From contig DASVLP010000032.1 of the NCBI GenBank assembly GCA_036384795.1, forward strand, positions 28,212 to 92,211: a stretch of 64,000 nucleotides of DNA. The letters are read 5' to 3'. Numbering within the stretch: the first letter of the stretch is position 1; each line of letters starts with the position of its first letter. The notes below the pieces were generated by a model, which was given only the letters and a program-made list of their open reading frames with translations, ran no database searches and had not been told where the DNA came from. Positions 54,215 through 61,379 of this stretch are shown in pieces. A program made the translations under genes and the position numbers. The stretch is from Andeanibacterium sp036384795 (lineage in GTDB: Bacteria; Pseudomonadota; Alphaproteobacteria; Sphingomonadales; Sphingomonadaceae).

Positions 54215-54709
54215 ATGAAGCTCTTACTCGAAGACCGCATCGCCCTGCAGGACCTGATCGCCGATTACAGCTGGGCGCTCGACACCGGCGACGCCGACGC
54301 GCTGGTCGAATGCTTCACGCAGGATTGCGTGATGAGCGAAGAAGTGTTCGAGGACCCCGACGTGTGGGAAGGCCACGAAGGCATCCGCGGCCTGATGAAG
54401 CACTATGCGAACGCGCCGGGCTTCCCCGGCCGCCAGCACCACGTGACCCAGGTAAAGTACCTGCCGCAGGACGATGGCAGCGTGAAACTCAAGAGCTTTG
54501 CGTTCGTCACCGAATGCGAGGGCGAACCGCCCTACCTGCTGCGCTTCACCGGCTGGTACGACGATCACGCGGTGAAAGGCGCGGACGGCAAGTGGCGCTT
54601 CAAGCGGCGCACGGTGCGGCTGTGGGACGGCGAGGTGCTCAAGAACTTCCCCGGCCGCGGGCAGTGGGTGGCGAGGAAGCGGCCGGAGAGCCTGATCATC
54701 AGGCGATGA
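54215..54709 (+). CDS. NTF2/SnoaL-like protein, candidate cofactor-free lyase
   Basis: A 164-residue NTF2-fold protein of the SnoaL-like type: an N-terminal helix pair with IADYSWALDTGDADALVECFTQDC, then the GHEGIRGLMKHYAN helix and a curved sheet with HHVTQV. TTGGGAGG precedes ATG. NTF2-fold lyases of sphingomonads (LdpA/LsdE type) deformylate diarylpropane lignin dimers to stilbenes. A similar job is suggested by the lignostilbene-type dioxygenase under the same palindrome, but this is inference. Confidence 0.75.
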   Translation: MKLLLEDRIALQDLIADYSWALDTGDADALVECFTQDCVMSEEVFEDPDVWEGHEGIRGLMKHYANAPGFPGRQHHVTQVKYLPQDDGSVKLKSFAFVTECEGEPPYLLRFTGWYDDHAVKGADGKWRFKRRTVRLWDGEVLKNFPGRGQWVARKRPESLIIRR

Positions 54710-54712
54710 GTC

Positions 54713-55600
54713 TCATCCCTCGCGCGGGTCGGGCCCGTCCTCGGCCCAGGGCGAGCGCATGCGGTAGGGCACGAAGTGGAACACCGCCTCGACCGCGGCG
54801 ATGGCATCGTCGCGGATCTTGAAGGCCTCGAGGAACGCGAAGCTGTGCGGGCGCAGGAAGAAGCCGGTCGCGCTGTTGCCGTCGGTCAGCGTGTATTCGC
54901 GCAGCCGCCCGTCGTGGTCGATGAAGCCGCCGGCAAGCGCCACCCCGGCCTCTTCGTCGAGCAATGGATAACGGCGCGCGCGAATCCAGTCGTCGAAGCG
55001 GTAATAGCCGAGCCGAAACTGCTCTTCGCAGCCGAGCCTCGCGATCGGCGCGAGGTCGGGCTGCGGGTTGTTGGTGGTGTTCACGCCGACTTCGCGGCGG
55101 TTGCAATCCGGATGGAACCGGGTGCGGATCGTGCCATCGTTTTGCTGGAGGGTGGCGAAATAGCCGTCGGCGAGCTCGCGCAGCCGCTCGCGGCTCGCGC
55201 GCGAGGCCGGCGGCACTTCGGCGACCAGTTCGGGCCGCTCGCCGATGTCGGTGGCGAGGAACGGCACCCCGCTGTCCACCGGCCGCCCGACCACCAGTTC
55301 GAACTCCGTGACCTCGCCTTTCGCGTTGGCGGCGATCCGCAGCACGAACAACGCACGCACGCCGCTCTCGTCGAACGTGCCGAAGCGCGCCGCGTTGCCG
55401 GTGACCGGATCGGCGAGCGACCACCGGTAGTCGCCGATCCCGGTTACGGTGCCCCAGGCCCCGTCGCCGAACGGCATTTCGACGCAATTTTCCGCGAACC
55501 GCGCGCGTGGCGCGAGCGGGAGCCGCGCGGGATCGTTGGCCCCGAGCGCGGCAACGCTGGTTTCCAGCAGGGCGAGGAGGTCGGCTCTGGGCAGGATCAT
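54713..55600 (-). CDS. Uncharacterised protein, paralogue of 59233-60105 (DUF8021-like)
   Basis: A 295-residue protein without signal peptide or membrane segment. The central block NDGTIRTRFHPDCNRREVGV, then TTNNP, RLGCEEQFRLGYYR and RARRYPLLDEEAG is nearly repeated in the protein encoded at 59233. Conserved His, Cys and Arg residues in FHPDCNR suggest an active or binding site. The pattern recalls the DUF8021 domain of fungal secreted proteins, from memory and unverified. Last gene of the flavocytochrome operon, 47 bases after the previous stop. Confidence 0.7.
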   Translation of the reverse strand: MILPRADLLALLETSVAALGANDPARLPLAPRARFAENCVEMPFGDGAWGTVTGIGDYRWSLADPVTGNAARFGTFDESGVRALFVLRIAANAKGEVTEFELVVGRPVDSGVPFLATDIGERPELVAEVPPASRASRERLRELADGYFATLQQNDGTIRTRFHPDCNRREVGVNTTNNPQPDLAPIARLGCEEQFRLGYYRFDDWIRARRYPLLDEEAGVALAGGFIDHDGRLREYTLTDGNSATGFFLRPHSFAFLEAFKIRDDAIAAVEAVFHFVPYRMRSPWAEDGPDPREG

Positions 55601-55647
55601 GGCTCTCTCTTGCAATCTGCTTCCCGCTGCGGCGGGAACGGCAATCG

Positions 55648-56013
55648 TCATATACGGGGCACCAGCCGCCATTCGAGCGTCGCACTCGCGACGCACAGCG
55701 CCTCGCGACGGTAGCCGAACTCGCGCCCGACATCCTCGATCAGCACCGCGTCGGCCTGGCGGGTGACGCCTTGGACGTAGGCGGGGTTCGCAGCGAATAC
55801 GTCGCGCGCGAAGCGGATGCGGTCGCCTTCGACGGCGAGGACTTTGGCGCCCGCCGCGCGGCCGGCTTCCGCGAAACGGCGGCCGGCTGCAAGCTGGGCG
55901 TCGTGGAGCAGCACCGCGTCGCCTTTCGGCGCCAGCTTCACGCCCACCGCCCGCGCCGCGACTGGCGCAGCGAGCGCGGCGGCGACCACCGCCCTGCGGC
56001 TCGCGCGGATCAC
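55648..56013 (-). CDS. Small exported protein of unknown function
   Basis: A 121-residue protein starting at a GTG that overlaps the cytochrome c stop (GTGA), with GAGGTGGG upstream. The N-terminus RASRRAVVAAALAAPVAARA is an export signal with a twin-arginine-like RR. The mature part (about 97 residues) is rich in V, A and R with the block DRIRFARDVFAANPAYVQGV. No family recognised. Coupling to the cytochrome gene suggests a periplasmic partner of the flavocytochrome. Confidence 0.7.
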   Translation of the reverse strand: MIRASRRAVVAAALAAPVAARAVGVKLAPKGDAVLLHDAQLAAGRRFAEAGRAAGAKVLAVEGDRIRFARDVFAANPAYVQGVTRQADAVLIEDVGREFGYRREALCVASATLEWRLVPRI

Positions 56014-56378
56014 TTGCCCACCTCGTGGGGCCCGGCGGCGAGGTAGTCGGCGATCGCCGAAAGCTGCTCGTCGCTCACTTCGCCGCGCGGCAGCGGGGGC
56101 ATGTTGCCGATGCCAGTGCGCACCGCGAAGGTGATGTAGGGCTTCTTGAGGTCGCTGCGCTTTTCGAGGTTGGGTTCCTTCACCCGGCGCGCCAGCAGGC
56201 CGTAGCCCATGCCGTTGGGCGCGTGGCACATCGCGCATTTCTCGACGTAGAGCTTCTCGCCGCCGGTGGCGTTCGGGCGGTCGACGAGGGTGATCGGCTT
56301 GGGCATTCCCTGCGCCGCCAGTGCTGCGCCGACCGACGCGATAGCGATTGCTGCGAGCGGCAGGACAGCGCGCCGCAC
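56010..56378 (-). CDS. Class I cytochrome c, electron acceptor of the flavoprotein
   Basis: A cytochrome of about 122 residues from GTG 56378: signal peptide to about residue 22 (ALAAQ), haem motif CAMCH, Met ligand in GNMPPLP. The C-terminus is a typical DEQLSAIADYL helix. Upstream, an ATG at 56534 overlaps the flavoprotein stop (ATGA) and is in the same frame, but 120 bases of a REP-like repeat lie between it and the signal peptide. Translation may start at GTG, or the original start was separated by insertion. It probably accepts electrons from the adjacent flavoprotein, as in p-cresol methylhydroxylase. Confidence 0.85.
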   Translation of the reverse strand: MRRAVLPLAAIAIASVGAALAAQGMPKPITLVDRPNATGGEKLYVEKCAMCHAPNGMGYGLLARRVKEPNLEKRSDLKKPYITFAVRTGIGNMPPLPRGEVSDEQLSAIADYLAAGPHEVGK

Positions 56379-56382
56379 CTTA

Positions 56383-56502
56383 GCCCTCTCCCCTTGCGGG
56401 AGAGGGTTGGGAGAGGGGTCCGCCGCGCAGCGGCGGCTTCGCCGCCGACCCCTCTCCCTCCGCCCCTGCGGGGCTCCTCCCTCTCCCGCAGGGGGAGAGG
56501 GC
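56383..56502. repeat. REP-like repeat copy A, inside the cytochrome c 5' region
   Basis: Begins GCCCTCTCCC-CTTGC-GGGAGAGGG and ends with the mirror hairpin. The spacer has a CCGCC-rich hairpin. About 90 percent like copy B at 58115. In the cytochrome frame it encodes a Pro/Arg/Gly-rich stretch with no stop. Confidence 0.9.
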
Positions 56503-56530
56503 CGATTGCTGTCACCGCGCAACGTGTCGC

Positions 56531-58096
56531 TCATTTCCTGCGCTCCCCTACCAGCCGCTTGGGCCAGATGCCGCTCTTGCCCGGCGCCAGAATCCCGTTC
56601 GGGTCGAGCGCGTCCTTGACCTTCTCGTTGAGCTTCCTCAGCGCTCCGCCGTTCCAGTCGTAAGTCCCCGCCACCAGGTCCATGTAATCGAGGTGCGTGC
56701 GGTACTCGCCGTAGCCAAGCGCCTTCGCGTCGGCCACCAGCGCGCGGAAGAACGGGTCGACCTTGGCCATGAACTTCGGGTCGTCCTTGTTGAAGATCAT
56801 CGCGTTGACGTTGATCAGGTGGCGTTCCCCGAAGGCGAAACTGCCCTGGTAGTCGACGCCGTATTCCTGATAGCGGTCATGCGTGCGCTTGAACTGTTCG
56901 AGCGCCTTGGTGCCGTCCTGCGGAATGATCGGCGAGAACCCGATGTGCCCGCCGCGCCCGCCGTACCAGTTCACGTTCTGCATCGGGAAAGTCATCGGCG
57001 TGCCGGTCCAGCCCGAGCGTTCGAGCGGCTCTCCGCGGCGCCAGGTGGTCGGCTTGATCAGCATCGGGTTGATCGCGTTGATCGCCTTTTCGAGCACGGC
57101 ATACGCGGCCTTGTTGATGTCCTCGCGCCCGTAGAGCCTGAGCGACACGCCCCACCAGCCGATGTTGAACTTCTTGCGGATCGCCTGGATCACGTCGTCG
57201 CCGATCGCGCCGGGCTTGTCGGTCCATTCCTGCCGGGTGGTCAGCACCGCGGCGGCGCGCAGCCAGTTGCCGATGCTCGGGCTCTGGGTCAGCACCCGCT
57301 CGCGCCGCAGCGGCCCGATGGTGTCGACCATCGCCTTGAGGTCTTCCGGCTTGTCGAACTCGACGTCCATGCCCATCAGGCTCTCGGGCTCGGGCATCAG
57401 CCACATGTTGGCCTTGGTGACGATCCCGAAGTTCGACTGGACGAACATCTGGTCCCACGCCGGGCCGAAGCCGAACGGGTATACCCCCCAGGTCGGCGCG
57501 TTGCTGAACGCGCCCATGCCGGTGCGGACCACTTCGCCGGTCGGCAATACGACTTCGAGCCCGCACAGGTTCTTGGTGTTCTCGCCATAGGGCGTGTAAC
57601 CCACTCCGCGATCGAGCGCGTTGCCGATCACCGAGCCCCACGAGTTGCCCGGGGTCGACAGCCAGTACGGCAGGTTGTGCTGCTGGAGGTAATCGTAGAG
57701 GTCGTAGAACCCGACGCCGGGCTCGAGCGTGACGACGCCCGATTCCTCGTCGAACTCGATCTTCTTCATCCGGCTGAGATCGAGCACCACGCTGCCGGTA
57801 AGCTCCGGTGCGGTGCCGCCGTAGCCGAGGTTCTTGCCCCGGCTGAACGGCCATAGCGGCAGCAGGAACTGGTTGGCGATTCTGACCGCCGCCTGGACTT
57901 CCTCGACCGTCTCAGGCGCGATCGCCCCGGCAGGGTGGTGCCCGGCATCGTTGACCGCGAACTTGTCCTGATAGCTGGTCCGGTCGGCCGGCTCGAAGAA
58001 GACGTTCTTCGCGCCGAGCGCAGCCTCGAACGCGCGCTGGGCCTGCGCCATTTTCTGCGCGGTGAAGCCGGGAGGGAGTGGGATTTGTGCTGGCAT
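56531..58096 (-). CDS. Vanillyl-alcohol-oxidase/4-cresol-dehydrogenase-type flavoprotein
   Basis: A 521-residue FAD enzyme of the PCMH-fold 4-phenol-oxidising family. The FAD domain shows SRGKNLGYGGTAPELTGSVVLD and NALDRGVGYTPYGENT. His384 in RGGHIGFSP aligns with the histidine that carries FAD covalently in vanillyl alcohol oxidase. Tyr465-Arg466 in EYRTH match its phenolate-binding pair. The C-terminal DPNGILAPGKSGIWP is classic. It oxidises para-alkylphenols through a quinone methide to alcohols or alkenes. The overlapping cytochrome c gene points to a dehydrogenase/hydroxylase (eugenol hydroxylase-like) and not an O2-using oxidase. Confidence 0.9.
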   Translation of the reverse strand: MPAQIPLPPGFTAQKMAQAQRAFEAALGAKNVFFEPADRTSYQDKFAVNDAGHHPAGAIAPETVEEVQAAVRIANQFLLPLWPFSRGKNLGYGGTAPELTGSVVLDLSRMKKIEFDEESGVVTLEPGVGFYDLYDYLQQHNLPYWLSTPGNSWGSVIGNALDRGVGYTPYGENTKNLCGLEVVLPTGEVVRTGMGAFSNAPTWGVYPFGFGPAWDQMFVQSNFGIVTKANMWLMPEPESLMGMDVEFDKPEDLKAMVDTIGPLRRERVLTQSPSIGNWLRAAAVLTTRQEWTDKPGAIGDDVIQAIRKKFNIGWWGVSLRLYGREDINKAAYAVLEKAINAINPMLIKPTTWRRGEPLERSGWTGTPMTFPMQNVNWYGGRGGHIGFSPIIPQDGTKALEQFKRTHDRYQEYGVDYQGSFAFGERHLINVNAMIFNKDDPKFMAKVDPFFRALVADAKALGYGEYRTHLDYMDLVAGTYDWNGGALRKLNEKVKDALDPNGILAPGKSGIWPKRLVGERRK

Positions 58097-58114
58097 CAGG
58101 TTCTCGCTTTGTTA

Positions 58115-58236
58115 GCCCTCTCCCCTTGCGGGAGAGGGTTGGGAGAGGGGTCGGCGGCGCCAGCCGCCGCTTGCGCGGCGGTCCCCTCTCCCTCCGCGCC
58201 TTCGGCGCTCCTCCCTCTCCCGCAAGGGGAGAGGGC
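58115..58236. repeat. REP-like repeat copy B, between SDR and flavoprotein genes
   Basis: Same ends and size as copy A (56383), same orientation. The two copies flank the flavoprotein gene on both sides. The spacer differs by compensating changes in its inner hairpin. Confidence 0.9.
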
Positions 58237-58253
58237 GTATTCGAAAGCAATCT

Positions 58254-59021
58254 TCACTGCCCCGCCCCCCACTTGGTCCGCGCCGGCGGCCTTGCACCGC
58301 CATCCAGCCGGATCACTTCGCCGTTGATCAGCGGGGTACGGATCAGGAATTCCACGACTTCGGCGTATTCGTCGGCGCGCCCTCCGCGCTTGGGGAACTC
58401 GTTGCCTTCGAGCAGCTCGGCGACGAAATCGGGTGGCAGCATCGCGACCATGGGCGTTGCCATGAACCCCGGCGCAACGCCGTTCACGCGGATCGCGTAT
58501 TTCGAAAGGTCCCGCGCCCAGACCAGCGTCAGCGCGGCGAGCGCGGACTTGGCCGCGGTGTAGGCGCCCATCCCCTCCTGGCCTTCGAAGCTGGCGATCG
58601 AGCAGGTGTTGACGATCACCCCGCGCTCGCCGTCGGGGCCCGAAGGCTGGTTCGCAATCATCCGGTGCGCGGCATGGGCGGCGAGGTTGGCGGCGCCGAT
58701 CAGGTTCACCGCGAGCACGCCGCGGAACGCATCCATGTCGCCCGGACCGTCGCCGCTGGCGATCGGGCCAAGGCCGCCGATCCCGGCGTTGTTGAGCAGG
58801 ATGTCGATCCGCCCGTGGCGCTCGATGGCCCTCTCGACCGCGTGCTTGACCGCTTCCTCGTCGCTGACGTCGCAAGGGACGAAGTCCGCGCCCTGCGGCG
58901 GGGTGCCCGAAACGTCGAGCGATACCACGGTCGCGCCGGCCGCCAGCAGGCGCCGCACGCCGCCCTCGCCGAGCCCCGAATTCCCGCCGCTGACCAGCGC
59001 GATCTTGCCGTTCGGATCCAT
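58254..59021 (-). CDS. Short-chain dehydrogenase/reductase
   Basis: A 255-residue SDR. SGGNSGLGEG binds the cofactor, NNAGIGG supports it, the catalytic serine is in NTCSIASFEG and the YxxxK pair in YTAAK. The sequence is closest in feel to 3-hydroxyacyl-CoA dehydrogenase type 2-like SDRs. First gene of the minus-strand operon SDR-flavoprotein-cytochrome-exported protein-DUF8021-like, so it probably oxidises the alcohol made by the flavocytochrome. Confidence 0.88.
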   Translation of the reverse strand: MDPNGKIALVSGGNSGLGEGGVRRLLAAGATVVSLDVSGTPPQGADFVPCDVSDEEAVKHAVERAIERHGRIDILLNNAGIGGLGPIASGDGPGDMDAFRGVLAVNLIGAANLAAHAAHRMIANQPSGPDGERGVIVNTCSIASFEGQEGMGAYTAAKSALAALTLVWARDLSKYAIRVNGVAPGFMATPMVAMLPPDFVAELLEGNEFPKRGGRADEYAEVVEFLIRTPLINGEVIRLDGGARPPARTKWGAGQ

Positions 59022-59035
59022 TGCTCTCCCCGCCT

Positions 59036-59055
59036 GCCCCTGCGAAGGCAGGGGC
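59036..59055. repeat. Single REP-like hairpin upstream of the SDR gene
   Basis: GCCCCTGC-GAAG-GCAGGGGC, a lone arm of the GAAA/GAAG-loop repeat family, in the SDR 5' leader 15 bases from its ATG. Confidence 0.7.
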
Positions 59056-59072
59056 GCCGCGTGTCGCGACTT

Positions 59073-59084
59073 TAACGAGCGTTA
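59073..59084. promoter_or_regulatory. Operator 2 of the shared palindrome: TAACGAGCGTTA
   Basis: The best palindrome of the three (TAACG-AG-CGTTA). It lies 51 bases from the SDR start on the left, exactly as operator 1 lies 51 bases from the NmrA start. On the right, the DUF8021-like gene is 148 bases away with a 90-base repeat in between. Confidence 0.7.
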
Positions 59085-59125
59085 CTTTTGTTCTAGCCTC
59101 GCCCCGAGTCAAGCCACCCCTCTTT

Positions 59126-59215
59126 CGTCATTGCGAGCGGCGGAGCCGCGAAGCAATCCAGGGCGGTGCGCGCGACGCTGGATTGCCGCGGGTCCTTCGG
59201 ACCCTCGCAACGACG
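59126..59215. repeat. Dispersed repeat of the CATTGCGAG / GCAATCCAG type
   Basis: CGTCATTGCGAG at the left and CTCGCAACGACG at the right are imperfect inverted ends. Inner GCAATCC and GGATTGC face each other. This type of element is common in alphaproteobacterial genomes. It sits in the leader of the DUF8021-like gene. Confidence 0.8.
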
Positions 59216-59232
59216 AAGTGGGGAGGGAATTA

Positions 59233-60105
59233 GTGGCGACGCGGGAGGAGCTTTACGCCGTGCTCGACGGCTTCGTCGAAGCACTGCGCGCGCGCGATCC
59301 GGGCCGCACGGCCTGGGCGCCGGACGTGTTCTATTCCGAGAACAACGTCCGCCTCGATCCGGGCGATGGATTGTGGAACACGCTGACCGCGCAAGGGCCG
59401 TACGACTTGCGCTTCGCCGATGAAGAGCAGGGCCAGGTCGCGCTGTTCACGTGCGTCGAGGAGACCAACGCGGTTTCCCCGGCCGCCGTTCGACTCGAAG
59501 TAAAAGACGGCGCGATTGCCGGGGCCGAAGTGGTGGTCGCGCGCAACGCCGACGAGGGATTTCCATTCCGCGGCCAGAAATTCGAGCGCAAACCGGCGAT
59601 TGAATCAATTGTGCCGCCCGATGAGCGCTCTTCGCGGGCGGAATTGATCGCGTTGGCGAACGGCTATTTCGAGACGATCGAACTCAACGACGGCACGATC
59701 CGGACGAAATTTCACCCGCATTGCAACCGGGTCGAGAACGGGGTGCAGACGACCAACAACCCCGACTTTCCCGTGCCGGTCGCGCGGATGGGCTGCGAGG
59801 AGCAGTTCCGCCTCGGCAACTACCGCTACGACGACCGCCTGCGCGCCCGGCGCTTCCCGCTGGTCGATCTTGAGCGCGGGATCGTTCTGGCTCACGGCTT
59901 CATCGACCATTGCGGCAAGCTGGGCGATTACGAATTGACCGACGGAACCAAAGTCAGCTCGCCGATCCGGCGGCCGCACAGCTATTACCTCGCCGAAGCC
60001 TTCAAGATCCGCGCCGGCGCGATCGAGCAGGTCGAGGCGGTATTCCACTCGGTGCCCTACCGGATGCCGAGCCCGTGGGACGCATTGGGGGATTCGCGCG
60101 CATGA
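59233..60105 (+). CDS. Uncharacterised protein, paralogue of 54713-55600 (DUF8021-like)
   Basis: A 290-residue cytoplasmic-looking protein. GTG start behind GGGAGGG. It repeats the block NDGTIRTKFHPHCNRVENGV, TTNNP, RMGCEEQFRLGNYR and RARRFPLVDLERG of the protein at 54713, and both end in EAVFHSVPYRMPSPW-like tails. In the centre GVQTTNNPD is similar to fungal DUF8021 proteins (from memory, unchecked). It is coupled by ATGA to the aromatic-acid transporter gene. Role unknown; lyase, isomerase or binding protein are all possible. Confidence 0.7.
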   Translation: MATREELYAVLDGFVEALRARDPGRTAWAPDVFYSENNVRLDPGDGLWNTLTAQGPYDLRFADEEQGQVALFTCVEETNAVSPAAVRLEVKDGAIAGAEVVVARNADEGFPFRGQKFERKPAIESIVPPDERSSRAELIALANGYFETIELNDGTIRTKFHPHCNRVENGVQTTNNPDFPVPVARMGCEEQFRLGNYRYDDRLRARRFPLVDLERGIVLAHGFIDHCGKLGDYELTDGTKVSSPIRRPHSYYLAEAFKIRAGAIEQVEAVFHSVPYRMPSPWDALGDSRA

Positions 60106-61337
60106 CCAACCTCCGCCGCATCGTCGCGCTGATCCTGGTCGCGGGCGTGTTCGTGCTCGACGGGTACGACATCAACGCGATGGCGCTCGCCGCGCCGCGC
60201 CTGCAGCAGCCGCTCGGCCTCGCGCCTGACCGGTTCGGCTGGGTGTTCTCGGCACTGCTGATCGGCCTTGGCGCGGGCTCGGCGCTGATCGGCCCGCTCG
60301 GCGACCGGTTCGGGCGCAAGCCGCTGATCGTGCTCGGCTGCCTCGGAATCGCGCTGACGGCGTTCGGCACCGCGAGCGCGACGACGTTGACCGGGTTCTT
60401 CGTCTGGCGGCTGCTCACCGGCCTCGCGCTCGGCGCGGCGCTGCCCAACTGCAGCGCGCTCTCGGCCGAGCTCGCGCCGGAGAGCAAGCGGGCGAGCGTG
60501 ATGGTGGTGGTCTCAGCCGGAATTTCGGGCGGCGCGCTGGTCGCGGGCTGGTTCACCCCGCCGCTGGTGGCGCTGGGTGGCTGGCAGGCGATGTTCCTCG
60601 CGCCCGGGCTGTTCGCGGCGCTGGTGGCGGCAGGCCTGTTTGTTGCCCTGCCGAAAACCGCCGCGCCCGCGGTGCCGGCAGGCAAAGCCGCGGCCCCGCA
60701 GCTCGAGCTGGTGCGGGCGCCGTGGCTGTTCCCGTTCGCGGTGTTCGCGATCGCGCTGACGATGAACTCGGCGAACCTGTACCTTCTCGGCCAATGGCTG
60801 CCGACGATCCTGCCCAAGGCAGGCTTCACGCTCGACCAGGCCGCGCGGGTTTCGGGCATCAGCCAGGGCGCGGGGATCCTGGCGGGCCTCGCGATGAGCT
60901 GGCTGATCGACAATTGGCGGCCGGGCTCGACGCTGTTCGCGGTCTATTCGATCGCCACCGCCTCGCTGCTTCTGCTGGCGCTCGGGATCGTCGGCGGCAC
61001 CACGGGCTGGACCATGTTGTTGATCGTCGCGATGGGCGGAGTCTCGGGCGGAGGGATGGCCTTCCCGGCGCTCACCGCCTACCTGTTCCCCTCGCGCCTG
61101 CTGTCTTCGGCGATCGGCATGGGCGTATTGATCGCGCGCGGCGGGGCGATCGCCGCGCCCTTGATCGGCGGCGCGCTGCTCACGGCCGGGGCGGGGCCGG
61201 CCACATTCCTGTTCGCGGCGGTGCTGCCTTGTGCCGGATGCGCGGCGGTGTCCCTGGCGCTGCCGAAGGCCTTGCGAGTGCGGGAGCTGGAAAATCCTTC
61301 CCGCGACGGGGAGACGGCAGCCGCCGCAGGCCGGTGA
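60102..61337 (+). CDS. AAHS-type aromatic acid:H+ symporter (MFS)
   Basis: A 411-residue MFS permease with 12 predicted membrane segments. The first segment carries FVLDGYDINAMALAAP, the DGYD motif of PcaK/BenK-like aromatic acid transporters, and the loop 2-3 motif is GPLGDRFGRKP. It should import an aromatic acid or related phenolic. Start ATG overlaps the stop of the DUF8021-like gene (ATGA). Confidence 0.9.
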   Translation: MTNLRRIVALILVAGVFVLDGYDINAMALAAPRLQQPLGLAPDRFGWVFSALLIGLGAGSALIGPLGDRFGRKPLIVLGCLGIALTAFGTASATTLTGFFVWRLLTGLALGAALPNCSALSAELAPESKRASVMVVVSAGISGGALVAGWFTPPLVALGGWQAMFLAPGLFAALVAAGLFVALPKTAAPAVPAGKAAAPQLELVRAPWLFPFAVFAIALTMNSANLYLLGQWLPTILPKAGFTLDQAARVSGISQGAGILAGLAMSWLIDNWRPGSTLFAVYSIATASLLLLALGIVGGTTGWTMLLIVAMGGVSGGGMAFPALTAYLFPSRLLSSAIGMGVLIARGGAIAAPLIGGALLTAGAGPATFLFAAVLPCAGCAAVSLALPKALRVRELENPSRDGETAAAAGR

Positions 61338-61379
61338 TGGAAGGGGCTCTCCACCGGCGCAGCGCGTATGGCGTCCGCC

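Noticed and set aside
37962..59215. REP-like elements considered as rho-independent terminators
   Set aside because: Several lie within gene leaders just before start codons or inside a gene, share family-specific ends, and lack T-runs; a dispersed repeat explains them better.
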